DNA from: Mycobacterium numidiamassiliense
Lineage (GTDB): Bacteria; Actinomycetota; Actinomycetes; Mycobacteriales; Mycobacteriaceae
Direction: 5' to 3'
Assembly (NCBI RefSeq): GCF_900157365.1
Contig: NZ_FUEZ01000004.1
Coordinates: forward strand, 1,723,066 to 1,787,065
Length of the DNA: 64,000 bases
Of this stretch, positions 55,476 through 63,978 are shown in pieces. The translations under genes and the position numbers were made by a program. Under the pieces are notes generated by a model. The model worked only from the letters and a program-made list of their open reading frames with translations. It had not been told where the DNA came from and did no database searches. The first letter of the stretch is position 1; the number at the start of each line of letters is the position of its first letter.

Positions 55476-55794
55476 CGGGCCCCCTCAGTGCGCGTACATG
55501 TATCGACAGCACCATATTGGAACACCGCAGTTGCGCCGATGACGGCCTGCCGTGCCGGGGGAGCGCACCTTCTCACCGTACGGAACGGCCGCTGTCTCCG
55601 GTTGCCGTTGGACCGGCGATCTCGCCGACTCGGCGGGGCGATCTCGCCGCTGATGGGGTCGGCAGGGCCGGGCAGGCCATTGGTGCAATAACGACGCTTT
55701 TATGTAATGAGTTTGCTGTATATGCGGTGCACGCCATTTTTTGAATTGCACGTGATGCGTGCCACAGATTTTGGTTAACGAACTATTCACTTGC
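55476..55794. other. Intergenic region with two copies of a GGCGATCTCGCC dyad
   Basis: No gene is supported here. GGCGATCTCGCC, itself an inverted repeat, occurs at 55615-55626 and 55637-55648, 22 bp apart. The right part (55690-55790) is AT-rich and should contain the promoter of the NlpC/P60-like gene. Confidence 0.5.
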
Positions 55795-55800
55795 TAGCGT
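55795..55800 (+). promoter_or_regulatory. -10 element TAGCGT, leaderless promoter for the NlpC/P60-like gene
   Basis: TAGCGT ends 8 bp before ATG 55809; no ribosome site is present. Confidence 0.45.
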
Positions 55801-55808
55801 CGCTCGCC

Positions 55809-56330
55809 ATGATTGTTCTTGCAACGTTGGTGTCCCTCGTCAACCAAGTCTCGGGGACGCCGTATATTGTGGGTGGAGATTCGCCCGCGGGTACCGACTG
55901 TTCGGGCCTCGCGTCGTGGATTGCGAATGCTGCAACGGATCGGCCGGTCTGGGGGGACAGGTTCAACACCGGCAATGAAGAAGGCGCGCTATTAGCGCGG
56001 GGCTTTCAATATGGAACCGCTCCCAACGCCTTGGTGATCGGCTGGAACGGCGGCCACACGGCGGTGACCCTGCCGGACGGGACGGCGGTATCCAGCGGCG
56101 AACACGGGGGTGTGCATTTCGGCGGCGCTGGCGCTTACCAGGCCGGATTCACCCACCACATGTTCCTTCCGATGCCGCCAGACGGCGACGGCGCGCTTCC
56201 TCCGCCGCCGGACGCACCGCCTCCGCCGCCGCAGGCACCCGGTGTCCTCGTCGATGCCACGGCTCCCGCGCCACCGGCGCCGCCGGCTCCTGAATTGCCA
56301 CCGCCGGGTGACCCCGGAATTCCGAATTGA
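55809..56330 (+). CDS. NlpC/P60-like cysteine peptidase domain protein with proline-rich tail
   Basis: A 173-residue protein. GTPYIVGGDSPAGTDCSGLASWI (about 16-38) contains the Asp-Cys-Ser-Gly motif of NlpC/P60 nucleophiles, and WNGGHTAVTLPDG near 78-90 supplies the histidine. The region between (RPVWGDRFNTGNEEGALLARGF) matches a type seen in mycobacteria and their phages. A Pro-rich tail of about 50 residues follows. Such enzymes cut peptidoglycan stem peptides, but no secretion signal is seen beyond a short hydrophobic start. The base composition is lower in GC than its neighbours, so transfer is possible. Confidence 0.68.
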   Translation: MIVLATLVSLVNQVSGTPYIVGGDSPAGTDCSGLASWIANAATDRPVWGDRFNTGNEEGALLARGFQYGTAPNALVIGWNGGHTAVTLPDGTAVSSGEHGGVHFGGAGAYQAGFTHHMFLPMPPDGDGALPPPPDAPPPPPQAPGVLVDATAPAPPAPPAPELPPPGDPGIPN

Positions 56331-56632
56331 TAAAAATTTGAATTGCCCGAGTGTTGATTTATCCCGCCGATCGTCGCGGGACGTTAGTCACATTGATCGC
56401 ACTTCGCGCATGGCAAAAGTGAAGTAATCGCTGAACGCGTTCTTTTGTGGGCTGCGTCACTATCGTCGCCAGGGCGTTCGTCTCGCCGGATTAGCAAAGA
56501 TCAAGCCAAGTCCGTCTGGGCGCTATCGAATCTTTCGACAAGCGTTCCAGGCGGACTTTGCTGTGTGGGAAATTCGAGCTCGACCCGCGCGGCGCGATAT
56601 CCTTGCGCGGTGAGTGAGGGGCGAGGACCGCA
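56331..56632. other. 302-bp intergenic region, no gene supported
   Basis: The segment is AT-rich for this genome. A weak dyad (TCCCG at 56362 with CGGGA at 56377) may be a terminator for the preceding gene. No protein-like frame or RNA gene was recognised. Confidence 0.5.
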
Positions 56633-56956
56633 ATGATCTTCATCGTCGTCAAGTTCGAAACCAAGCCGGAGTGGTCCGACCGCTGGCCGGAGCTGGTCGC
56701 GTCGTTCACCGCCGCCACCCGCGCCGAAGCCGGCAACCTGTGGTTCGAGTGGTCGCGCAGCCTGGACAACCCGGCCGAGTACGTCTTGGTCGAGGCATTC
56801 CGCGACGGTGACGCGGGCGGCGTCCACGTCAACAGCGACCACTTCAAGCGGGCGATGCAAGACCTCCCGCAGGCGCTGGCGTCGACGCCCAAGATCGTCA
56901 GTCAGACCATCGAGGCGAGCGGGTGGTCTCAGATGGGCGAAATGTCGGTCGACTAA
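56633..56956 (+). CDS. Antibiotic biosynthesis monooxygenase domain protein (Rv1117-like)
   Basis: A 107-residue dimeric alpha/beta-barrel protein. IFIVVKFETKPEWSDRWPELVASFTAATRAEAGNLWFEWSRSLDNPAEYVLVEAFRD shows the ABM pattern, with HVNSDHFKRAM as the usual helix before the last strand. Relatives act as cofactor-free quinol monooxygenases or quinone stress proteins. GAGGA lies about 5 bases before the ATG. Its stop overlaps the stop of the convergent gene (CTAA). The substrate is unknown. Confidence 0.8.
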   Translation: MIFIVVKFETKPEWSDRWPELVASFTAATRAEAGNLWFEWSRSLDNPAEYVLVEAFRDGDAGGVHVNSDHFKRAMQDLPQALASTPKIVSQTIEASGWSQMGEMSVD

Positions 56957-57633
56957 CCGACGGCGATCTGGATTTCTTCGCCCAGTTGATATCCCGGCGC
57001 CAGAGGCAGCGTGTCACCGCTCCAGAACTTGCCCGGGTCGAACCAGTTGGTGTCCTTGTCGGTGAGGAGCAGCCCCATCTCCTCGTAGGTGATCGCCACC
57101 GTCTCCGCGCAGTAGGCGGTGGCCAGGCTCATCTTCCGCTCTTCTCGACGCCGTCGGGTCTGCTCGCGAACCTTCGTGTCCACCACCGGGATCCCGCGCA
57201 CCCAGTCGTAGGCGGTCGGGAGCCGGCCACGGAACCAGCGTGCGGTCAGCCGTGCAGTCGTGGGGAACGCCGTGCCGTCCATTCGCGCTATCACGCGCAG
57301 CAGTTCGTTCTCCTGCTCGCGGGTGGCGTGCGGCGTCAACTGGCGCAGCCAGCAGCGCTGGTGGTAACGCTGCGTCCATTGCAGGACGGCCTCGTGCAGA
57401 TCATTGAGCTGCACGCCGCGGTGGTTGGTGCCGGTCCACATATCGGTGAGCTTGTCGCCCAGTTCCGCATGCCAGATCAGTGGTGGCAGGTCGTCGATGG
57501 CCACCGTCATGCCAACGTGATTCACCGGGGCGTTGGTCAACGTCTGGATTGCCCGGTCGGGTCCCGACTCGCCGCGGAACAGCCAAAGATCGCCCGTTCG
57601 CGTTTCGTTCAGCGCCTGATCGAGGGTGAGCAT
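56953..57633 (-). CDS. Permuted NlpC/P60-type (YiiX-like) cysteine hydrolase, Rv1118c-like
   Basis: A 226-residue protein. Histidine comes first (TNAPVNHVGMTVAID near 36) and cysteine later (SLATAYCAETVAITYEEMG near 173), the order of circularly permuted papain-like hydrolases such as YiiX/YaeF. TGDLWLFRGESGPDRAIQTLT matches the family's N-terminal pattern. No signal peptide is seen, so it may act on lipids or small amide bonds inside the cell. It ends a leftward run with the decarboxylase-like and SDR genes (gaps 13 and 15 bp). The reaction is inferred from fold only. Confidence 0.65.
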   Translation of the reverse strand: MLTLDQALNETRTGDLWLFRGESGPDRAIQTLTNAPVNHVGMTVAIDDLPPLIWHAELGDKLTDMWTGTNHRGVQLNDLHEAVLQWTQRYHQRCWLRQLTPHATREQENELLRVIARMDGTAFPTTARLTARWFRGRLPTAYDWVRGIPVVDTKVREQTRRRREERKMSLATAYCAETVAITYEEMGLLLTDKDTNWFDPGKFWSGDTLPLAPGYQLGEEIQIAVG

Positions 57634-57646
57634 GTCAGGCGACGCC

Positions 57647-58012
57647 CTAGGAGAGCACTTCGCGTGCGACATTGCGCGCGTTGGCGGCCGCCGGGTAGCC
57701 GGCGTAGCCGGTCAGGTGGTAGATCACCTCGCCGATTTCCTCGATGGTCAGCCCGTTGCGCACTGCGATCGGGAAGTGGAACTTCAGTTCCTCGGAGGCC
57801 CGCAGCGCGATCAGTGCGCCGAGGGTGACCAGGCTGCGCGAACGGCGATCCAGCCCGGGGCGCGTCCATAAGGCGCCGAAGACGTGATCGATGGTCAACT
57901 CACCCAGTTCACCGGCGACGCCGTCGTCGGCCAGGCTGGTGACGCCGTCGGGGATCAGACCGGGCATCATGTCCTTGAACGCTTGCAAGCCCTCGGCGCG
58001 GGATTCAGCCAT
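57647..58012 (-). CDS. Carboxymuconolactone decarboxylase family protein
   Basis: A 121-residue helical protein. FGALWTRPGLDRRSRSLVTLGALIALRASEELKFHFPIAVRNGLTIEEIGEVIYHLTGYAGYPAA is the PcaC-like pattern. The CxxC pair of AhpD-type peroxidases is absent, so a decarboxylase-type or unknown role is more likely. It stands between an SDR and the cysteine hydrolase gene, all leftward and closely spaced, suggesting one catabolic operon. Confidence 0.82.
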   Translation of the reverse strand: MAESRAEGLQAFKDMMPGLIPDGVTSLADDGVAGELGELTIDHVFGALWTRPGLDRRSRSLVTLGALIALRASEELKFHFPIAVRNGLTIEEIGEVIYHLTGYAGYPAAANARNVAREVLS

Positions 58013-58027
58013 CGGTGATGTTGCCTT

Positions 58028-58819
58028 TCATAGGGGTTTGCGGGAGATCTGGTAGTCGATATACGCGTCCCAGTCGTCAAGGCGGCGGCGAAGCTCGTCG
58101 ACAACCTGAGGATGGGTGGGCACGAAGAATCGGTTGCGCACAATCGCATCGGCCACCAGCTCGCCGACGGGCGCGGGATCGAGCAGCTCGAACTGTTCGC
58201 CCGGGGTCCGTAGGGGAGCTCCGCCGCCGAACGTCGGCACCGCGGCGGCGATATTCGTCAGCACCGGTCCCGGGCACAACAGCGTGACGCCAATACCCTT
58301 GGGCCGCAAATAGATTGCCAGGCCCTCGCTGATCTGCACGATGGCGGCCTTGGTGGCCGCATACGGCATCCGGTCGTAGGCGTAGGTGAAGAGCCCGGCG
58401 AACGACGCGGTGTTGACCAGGTGTCCGCGGCCCTGCTCGAGCAGCAACGGCACAAAGGCGGCGTTGCTGCGCACCACCGACATCAGATTGATGTCGAGAA
58501 TGCGCTGCCACTCCGCGACCGGAATGTCTTGCGGCAGGCCGTTTGTCAGTACACCGACGTTGTTGACCACGACGTCCGCCCGGCCGAATCGCTGCAGCGT
58601 CGCGGTCCGAACACCCTGGAACGCATCGGGATCCGAGACGTCGGCCCGGTGCGCGAGTGCCGTTGTGCCGAGTTCGTCAGCGAGCGCCCGGACGCCGTCG
58701 TCGTCGAGATCGACCGCAACGATGTGTGCACCCCGGTCGGCCAGGGCGTGGGCGATGGCGCGACCGATACCGCTGGCCGCCCCAGTAATGACGCACACCT
58801 TGTCGCGCAACGTGTCCAT
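58028..58819 (-). CDS. SDR family oxidoreductase
   Basis: A 263-residue classical short-chain dehydrogenase. TGAASGIGRAIAHAL binds the cofactor, with Asp37 (VAVDLDD) suggesting NAD rather than NADP; NNVG and the Ser-Tyr-Lys triad (NTASFAG, YAATKAA) are intact. It is the first gene of a three-gene leftward run. The ATG lies 9 bp after TAGCCT, part of a palindromic -10 shared with the divergent small gene. The alcohol substrate is unknown. Confidence 0.88.
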   Translation of the reverse strand: MDTLRDKVCVITGAASGIGRAIAHALADRGAHIVAVDLDDDGVRALADELGTTALAHRADVSDPDAFQGVRTATLQRFGRADVVVNNVGVLTNGLPQDIPVAEWQRILDINLMSVVRSNAAFVPLLLEQGRGHLVNTASFAGLFTYAYDRMPYAATKAAIVQISEGLAIYLRPKGIGVTLLCPGPVLTNIAAAVPTFGGGAPLRTPGEQFELLDPAPVGELVADAIVRNRFFVPTHPQVVDELRRRLDDWDAYIDYQISRKPL

Positions 58820-58828
58820 TGGGCCCCA

Positions 58829-58838
58829 AGGCTAGCCT
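58829..58838. promoter_or_regulatory. Palindromic bidirectional -10, AGGCTAGCCT
   Basis: The 10-bp palindrome gives TAGCCT on both strands (58833-58838 rightward, 58834-58829 leftward). It ends 6 bp before the rightward ATG 58845 and 9 bp before the leftward ATG 58819. Both genes are therefore probably transcribed leaderless from overlapping, symmetric -10 elements. Confidence 0.6.
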
Positions 58839-58844
58839 GTGGTC

Positions 58845-59033
58845 ATGCGCAGCATATGGAAATGGGTTGGGCTGGCCGGTGTTGCGGGCGTCGTCGCCGG
58901 CGGTGCGCTGGTGGTGCGCGATCAGCGCAAGCGTCAGGCCTACACCCCCGACCAGATCCGGGCTCGGCTACATCAGCGGCTGGCCGAATCCGACTCCTCG
59001 TCCGGCCCGGCCGCAACCGCGAACAACCGATAG
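58845..59033 (+). CDS. Small single-pass membrane protein
   Basis: A 62-residue protein: one N-terminal helix ([18 protein letters not shown], about 6-23), then a basic helical tail ([25 protein letters not shown]). [14 protein letters not shown] is seen in small conserved actinobacterial proteins of unknown function. ATG 58845 is chosen over GTG 58839 because the latter would start inside the spacing of the -10 element. The last 61 bp overlap the end of the convergent cyclase gene. Confidence 0.65.
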   Translation: MRSIWKWVGLAGVAGVVAGGALVVRDQRKRQAYTPDQIRARLHQRLAESDSSSGPAATANNR

Positions 59034-59809
59034 CTGCCGGCGAAGCCCTTCAACTCGACGTCGCGGCCCTCGTCGAACGAAACGTCGGGGCACTCGCTCA
59101 GCGCGTCGCGGACCGGCTGGCTCACCAGGACCTGGCCGCCGACGGCTTCGGCGGCCACCCGCGCCGCCATCGCGACATTGCGCCCGAACAGATCGTCGCC
59201 CCGGCGCACCGAACGTCCCATGTGGATGCCGATCCGCACCCGAATCTCCTCGTACCGCTTGCGCTTTGCGTCCTTGCGCAGCTCGTGTTGAAGGTCGATG
59301 GCGCAGTGCACCGCCTCCTCAGCCCGGGCGAAGGCGATCATGAATCCGTCTCCTTGGCTCTTCACCACATGACCGGACCGGCGCCGCACCAGGTTGGAGA
59401 CCAGCTTGTCGTGCGAGCTGATCAGCTTGACGAACGCGCGGTCGCCGATCCGCTCGTTGAGCGCGGTGGACTCTTCGATGTCGGAGAACACAATCACCAC
59501 CCGGCCGTCGGGCGTGACCCGGGCCAGGTCGGGCCGCTCGACCTCGGCCCAGTCGGCCAGTTCCTCGATCGATCCGCGTACCGCGGCGCCAAAGCCCTCC
59601 TTGCGCATGATGTTCGCGGTGTTCCACACAGTCTTGACCGCCTCGCGGCCACCGGAGATCAGCCAATTGCGGGTGTCGGCACGCTGCCGTAACTCCTCGG
59701 CCTCCTCGCGGCTACGTAAGAGCAACCTCCACAACACCGCGAGTGCGCCTGCCTCGACGGCGGCGACTCCGGCCAGGGCATAGATCGCGATGTGCAGCAC
59801 GTCACCCAC
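58973..59809 (-). CDS. Class III adenylate/guanylate cyclase with N-terminal anchor
   Basis: A 278-residue protein: one N-terminal membrane helix ([21 protein letters not shown], about 7-27), a helical linker, then a full cyclase domain. [12 protein letters not shown] has the first metal aspartate, [12 protein letters not shown] the lysine and second aspartate, and [15 protein letters not shown] the transition-state Asn and Arg, so catalysis should be intact. M. tuberculosis has only short fragments (Rv1119c, Rv1120c) at this place. GTG 59809 has AGGA 7 bases upstream. Confidence 0.82.
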   Translation of the reverse strand: MGDVLHIAIYALAGVAAVEAGALAVLWRLLLRSREEAEELRQRADTRNWLISGGREAVKTVWNTANIMRKEGFGAAVRGSIEELADWAEVERPDLARVTPDGRVVIVFSDIEESTALNERIGDRAFVKLISSHDKLVSNLVRRRSGHVVKSQGDGFMIAFARAEEAVHCAIDLQHELRKDAKRKRYEEIRVRIGIHMGRSVRRGDDLFGRNVAMAARVAAEAVGGQVLVSQPVRDALSECPDVSFDEGRDVELKGFAGSYRLFAVAAGPDEESDSASR

Positions 59810-59941
59810 GTCAGCATCCTTGCAAAGCGCCCGGTGGCTTCCGGTTGTCGGCCCTATAAGCAATGTCTAGGGTTGACCTCGAACGCCCCGGGTAGTGCAT
59901 CCCCAGTAAACCCATTTGGTGGCTTTTGGGAGGTTTCGGTC

Positions 59942-61351
59942 GTGGCCGACGACGGTGGTGGTTCATCGAATCTGATGGTGATCTTTGGCATTACCGGTGA
60001 TCTCGCGCGCAAGATGACGTTTCGTGCCCTGTACCGATTGGAGTCCCGCAAGCTGCTGGGCTGCCCGATCATCGGGGTGGCCAGCGACGACATGAGCGTC
60101 CAGCAATTAATCGAACGCGCCCGGGGGGCCATCAACGACTCCGGGGAGAAGATCGACGACGCGGTGTTCGACCGGCTGGCCGGGCGGTTGGACTACATCC
60201 ACGGCGACGTCACCGACACGTCGCTCTACGAGCAGCTGGCCAAGCGAATCGGATCGGGGAAGCGTCCTCTCTACTACCTGGAAATGCCGCCGTTCCTGTT
60301 CGCGCCCATCGTCGAGAATCTCGGCAAGGCCGGGTTGGTGGAAGATGCGCGGGTGGCTGTGGAAAAGCCGTTCGGCCACGACCTGAACTCTGCGCGTGAG
60401 CTCAACGCCCGGCTGCGCGACGTGCTCGACGAAGACCAGATCATGCGGGTCGATCACTTCCTGGGCAAGCGGCCCGTGGTCGAGCTGGAGTACCTGCGGT
60501 TCGCCAACCAGGCGCTGGCCGCGGTCTGGGACCGCCACAGCGTTTCCGAGATCCACATCACCATGGCCGAGAACATCGGGGTGGAGGACCGCGGCAAGTT
60601 TTACGATCCGGTCGGTGCGCTGCGCGACGTCGTGCAAAACCATCTGCTGCAGGTGCTCGCGCTGGTCGCTATGGATCCTCCGGTCGGAACAAGCGCCGAC
60701 GACGTGAACGATAAGAAGGCCGAGTTGTTCCGCGCCATTCCGGCGCTGGATCCCAAGCGCTGCGTGCGGGGTCAGTACCGCGGCTACACGGATATCCCTG
60801 GCGTGCAAAGGGATTCGCAGACCGAGACGTTCGTCGCGCTGCGCACCGAGATCGACAACTGGCGCTGGGCCGGTGTGCCGATCTTTTTGCGCGCCGGCAA
60901 GGGTCTGCCCGAGCGCGTCACCGAAGTGCGGCTGTTTCTGGAGCGGGTGCCCAGGTTGGCCTTTCCGCCGGGGCACCGGCCGGCCGATGCCAATCAGATT
61001 GTGCTGCGCATCGATCCCGCGCCGGGGCTGCGGCTGCAGTTGTCGGCCCGAGTCGGTGACGCGTGGCAGGACGTTCGCTTGGACTCCTCGTTCGAGGCGG
61101 ATCTCGGTGAACCCGAGGGGCCGTATGAGGTGCTGCTGCACGCCGCGCTGACCGGAGACCATGAGCTGTTCGCGCGAGAAGACAGCATCGAAGAGACATG
61201 GCGGATCGTCCAATCGCTGCTCGATAAGCCGTGTGAAATCCAGCAGTACGAGCGCGGGTCCTGGGGACCCGAAGCCGCGCAGTCCCTGCTGCGCGGTCAC
61301 CACAGTTGGCAAGAGCCGTGGTTGCTTCCGCAAACGGAGTCGGGACAGTAA
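59942..61351 (+). CDS. zwf: Glucose-6-phosphate 1-dehydrogenase
   Basis: A 469-residue enzyme for the first step of the oxidative pentose phosphate pathway. VIFGITGDLARKM binds NADP, RVDHFLGKRPV contains the catalytic Asp-His and substrate lysine, and FLRAGKGLPERVTEV is a C-terminal mark. GGGAGG about 8 bases before the GTG fixes the start and gives nearly the length of M. tuberculosis Zwf1. The next gene, gnd, starts 13 bp later, so the two consecutive NADPH-related enzymes share an operon. Confidence 0.94.
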   Translation: MADDGGGSSNLMVIFGITGDLARKMTFRALYRLESRKLLGCPIIGVASDDMSVQQLIERARGAINDSGEKIDDAVFDRLAGRLDYIHGDVTDTSLYEQLAKRIGSGKRPLYYLEMPPFLFAPIVENLGKAGLVEDARVAVEKPFGHDLNSARELNARLRDVLDEDQIMRVDHFLGKRPVVELEYLRFANQALAAVWDRHSVSEIHITMAENIGVEDRGKFYDPVGALRDVVQNHLLQVLALVAMDPPVGTSADDVNDKKAELFRAIPALDPKRCVRGQYRGYTDIPGVQRDSQTETFVALRTEIDNWRWAGVPIFLRAGKGLPERVTEVRLFLERVPRLAFPPGHRPADANQIVLRIDPAPGLRLQLSARVGDAWQDVRLDSSFEADLGEPEGPYEVLLHAALTGDHELFAREDSIEETWRIVQSLLDKPCEIQQYERGSWGPEAAQSLLRGHHSWQEPWLLPQTESGQ

Positions 61352-61364
61352 GGAGACCGGAGAA

Positions 61365-62393
61365 ATGCAGTTAGGAATGATCGGCCTCGGCCGAATGGGT
61401 GCGAACATCGCTCGCCGCGTGGCCGACAACGGCCACGAAACTGTTGTGTACGACTACAACCCGGACGCGGTCAAGGCGATGGCCGATGAGCCGAACACCA
61501 CCGGCGCGTATTCCCTGGAGGAACTCAAGGAGAAAATGACCGCGCCGCGGATCGTGTGGGTGATGGTCCCCGCGGGCACGATCACCCAGTCGGTGATCGA
61601 GGAGCTGGCCAAGACGCTGGAGTCCGGCGACATCGTGATCGACGGCGGTAACTCCTACTACCGCGACGACCTGAAGCATTCAAAGCTACTGTCCGAGAAG
61701 GGGATTCACCTGATCGACTGCGGCACCAGTGGCGGGGTGTGGGGCCGTGAACGCGGCTACTGTTTGATGATCGGCGGCGACGACTACGCGTTCTCGCACG
61801 CCGAGCCGCTGTTCAAGACCATCGCGCCCGGCGTTGACGCCGCGCCGCGCACCCCGGGCCGCGACGGCGAGGTCGCGCAAGCCGAAAAGGGCTATCTGCA
61901 CTGCGGCCCGTCAGGGGCCGGGCACTTCGTGAAGATGGTGCACAACGGCATCGAGTACGGCATGATGGCCTCGCTCGCCGAGGGGCTGAACATCTTGCGC
62001 AACGCCGACATCGGCAAGCGCGTCGAGGCGGGCGACGCGGAAACCGCGCCGCTGTCGAACCCGGAGTGCTACCAATACGATTTCGACATCGAGGACGTCG
62101 CCGAGCTGTGGCGCCGGGGCAGCGTCGTCGGCTCTTGGCTGCTGGACCTGACGGCGATCGCCCTGCACGAATCGCCCACGCTGTCGGAGTTCTCCGGACG
62201 CGTCTCCGATTCGGGTGAGGGCCGGTGGACCGCCATCGCGGCGATCGACGAGGGTGTGCCGGCGCCGGTGCTCACGACCGCACTGCAGTCCCGCTTCGCC
62301 TCGCGCAGCCTCGACGACTTCGCCAACAAGGCGCTGTCGGCCATGCGCAAGCAGTTCGGGGGCCACGCCGAGAAACCGGGTGTGGGCGGCTGA
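61365..62393 (+). CDS. gnd: 6-phosphogluconate dehydrogenase, short (Gnd2) type
   Basis: A 342-residue decarboxylating dehydrogenase of the short class; E. coli Gnd is about 470 residues. MIGLGRMGANIARRV binds the cofactor, CGTSGGVWGRERGYCLMIGG is the substrate loop, and GHFVKMVHNGIEYG holds the catalytic Lys and Asn. It converts 6-phosphogluconate to ribulose 5-phosphate. AAGGAGA precedes the ATG. It follows zwf by 13 bp, corresponding to Rv1122. Confidence 0.94.
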   Translation: MQLGMIGLGRMGANIARRVADNGHETVVYDYNPDAVKAMADEPNTTGAYSLEELKEKMTAPRIVWVMVPAGTITQSVIEELAKTLESGDIVIDGGNSYYRDDLKHSKLLSEKGIHLIDCGTSGGVWGRERGYCLMIGGDDYAFSHAEPLFKTIAPGVDAAPRTPGRDGEVAQAEKGYLHCGPSGAGHFVKMVHNGIEYGMMASLAEGLNILRNADIGKRVEAGDAETAPLSNPECYQYDFDIEDVAELWRRGSVVGSWLLDLTAIALHESPTLSEFSGRVSDSGEGRWTAIAAIDEGVPAPVLTTALQSRFASRSLDDFANKALSAMRKQFGGHAEKPGVGG

Positions 62394-62411
62394 TGCCGGC
62401 CGACCAGCCGT

Positions 62412-63293
62412 TCAGCGGCCTGATGAGCCGGCCGGCCGCCTGACGAACTTCACCACGGCCTCACTGAACGCGTCGTTGTCGTCGCCGGCGGCGGTGTGGC
62501 CCGCGTTGGACAGCTCGATGAACTCCGCGCGGGGCACGGTGGCCAGGAAATACTTGACGCCTTCCGGACTGACCACGTCGGATAGCTTTCCGCGGATCAG
62601 CAACACGGGGATCGTCAGGTGCTTGGCCGCCTGTTCGAAGTTTTCGGTACGCAGCTCGGGGTCGTCGCCCGGCTTGGTCATGAAGGCCGGGTCCCAGTGC
62701 CAAAACCAGCGCCCGTCGCGGAAGCGCAGGTTCTTCTTCAACCCCTCGGGGCTACGCGGCTTCTCGCGGTAGGGGAGGTAGGCGGCAACGGCGTCGGCTG
62801 CCTGCTCGAGAGTCTCGAAACCGTCCAGCCCGCTCATCATGAAATCGCGGATACGGGCGCTGCCGTTCTTCTCGAATCGGGGCACCACGTCGACGAGGAC
62901 CAATTTGGTCACCTTGGTCGGGCCGGCCCGGTGGGCGGCGAGGATGCCGGTCAACCCGCCCATGCTGGCCCCGATCAGCACCACCGGGCCCTCGATCGCC
63001 TTGAGGACGAGCAGCACGTCGGCCGTCAGCGTCTCGATGGCGTAGTCCGCACCCGGCGCGCGGTCGCTGTCACCATGTCCGCGGCTGTCCAGCGCGATGA
63101 CGCGGTAGCCGCTGTCGGCCAGGATCTGGCCGGTGTTCTTCCAGGAATGACGGTTCTGGCCGCCGCCGTGCAGCATCAGGATCGTCGGATGCCCAGTGGT
63201 ATCGGCGTCGCGGTTCCATTCGTCGGCGACCAGCCTGATCCCGCCGACACCGGCATACTCGACCGTCTGGAAACCGCTGCTCACCGTGCTCAT
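62412..63293 (-). CDS. bpoB: Alpha/beta-hydrolase BpoB (non-haem peroxidase-like)
   Basis: A 293-residue alpha/beta-hydrolase. MLHGGGQNRHSW is the oxyanion-hole strand, GASMGGLTG the nucleophile elbow with serine, SDVVSPEGV gives the acidic residue and NAGHTAAGD the histidine. Position opposite gnd corresponds to Rv1123c (bpoB), named after bromoperoxidases, but hydrolysis of esters or epoxide-like substrates is more plausible. A TAACGT -10 ends 7 bp before ATG 63293. Confidence 0.85.
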   Translation of the reverse strand: MSTVSSGFQTVEYAGVGGIRLVADEWNRDADTTGHPTILMLHGGGQNRHSWKNTGQILADSGYRVIALDSRGHGDSDRAPGADYAIETLTADVLLVLKAIEGPVVLIGASMGGLTGILAAHRAGPTKVTKLVLVDVVPRFEKNGSARIRDFMMSGLDGFETLEQAADAVAAYLPYREKPRSPEGLKKNLRFRDGRWFWHWDPAFMTKPGDDPELRTENFEQAAKHLTIPVLLIRGKLSDVVSPEGVKYFLATVPRAEFIELSNAGHTAAGDDNDAFSEAVVKFVRRPAGSSGR

Positions 63294-63300
63294 CGAGCTG

Positions 63301-63306
63301 ACGTTA
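63301..63306 (-). promoter_or_regulatory. -10 element TAACGT, leaderless promoter for bpoB
   Basis: Read leftward, TAACGT ends 7 bp before ATG 63293. Confidence 0.5.
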
Positions 63307-63380
63307 CCTAGTGGGCCGATGACATCCGCCGATTGGCGGGGTCTAACTGTGAAATGACCCCAACAAATGAGGAGCCGAAT

Positions 63381-63848
63381 ATGCCACCGATCACGCCCAC
63401 GCTGTGGTTCGACCACAACCTGGAGGAGGCGGTGACGTTCTACAGCTCGGTGTTCCCGAACTCGCGGATCGAGGAGGTCAACCGGGCCACCGACGCGGGA
63501 CCGGGCCAATCCGGCGACCTGCTGTCCGGCGCGTTCGTGCTGGACGGAACGCGGTTCATCGGAATCAACGGCGGTCCGCAGTTCCCGTTCAGCGAAGCGG
63601 TGTCGTTCACGGTGGAATGCAAGGACCAGGACGAGGTCGACTACTACTGGGACCGGCTCACCGACGGCGGCGAGGAATCGCAGTGCGGCTGGTGCAAGGA
63701 CCGGTTCGGGCTGAGCTGGCAGATCGTGCCGCAGCGGCTCTATGAGCTGGTCAGCCATCCGGATCCGGCCCGGGCGACCGCCGCCACCAAGGCGATGTAC
63801 GGCATGCGCAAGATCGTGCTTGCCGACCTGGAGCGGGCAGTGGAGTAG
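63381..63848 (+). CDS. VOC family (PhnB-like) protein
   Basis: A 155-residue protein of the 3-demethylubiquinone-methyltransferase-like VOC group. PTLWFDHNLEEAVTFYSSVFPNSRIEEVNR, FIGINGGPQFPFSEAVSFTVECKDQDEVDYYWDRLTDGGEESQCGWCKDRFGLSWQIVP are typical of the PhnB subfamily. The metal or substrate is unknown; some members relate to bleomycin resistance or glyoxalase folds. GAGGAG lies 6 bases before the ATG. I do not recall it between bpoB and ephC in M. tuberculosis. Confidence 0.85.
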   Translation: MPPITPTLWFDHNLEEAVTFYSSVFPNSRIEEVNRATDAGPGQSGDLLSGAFVLDGTRFIGINGGPQFPFSEAVSFTVECKDQDEVDYYWDRLTDGGEESQCGWCKDRFGLSWQIVPQRLYELVSHPDPARATAATKAMYGMRKIVLADLERAVE

Positions 63849-63936
63849 AAGCCGTTCGCGAACGCGAAAACCGTTGGTGGAATCGAGTTTTAGCAATTTT
63901 TCGCGACCTTTGGTGCGGTCGCTGAGTCGCACGCGT

Positions 63937-63942
63937 TAGGTT
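63937..63942 (+). promoter_or_regulatory. Candidate -10 TAGGTT for the gene at the right edge
   Basis: TAGGTT lies 36 bp before ATG 63979 and would leave a short leader carrying the GGGAG ribosome site. A perfect palindrome GTTCGCGAAC at 63854-63863 lies further upstream. Confidence 0.35.
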
Positions 63943-63978
63943 GGTCCGTGCGGACGCGCCGAACAGGGAGCGAGAGCG

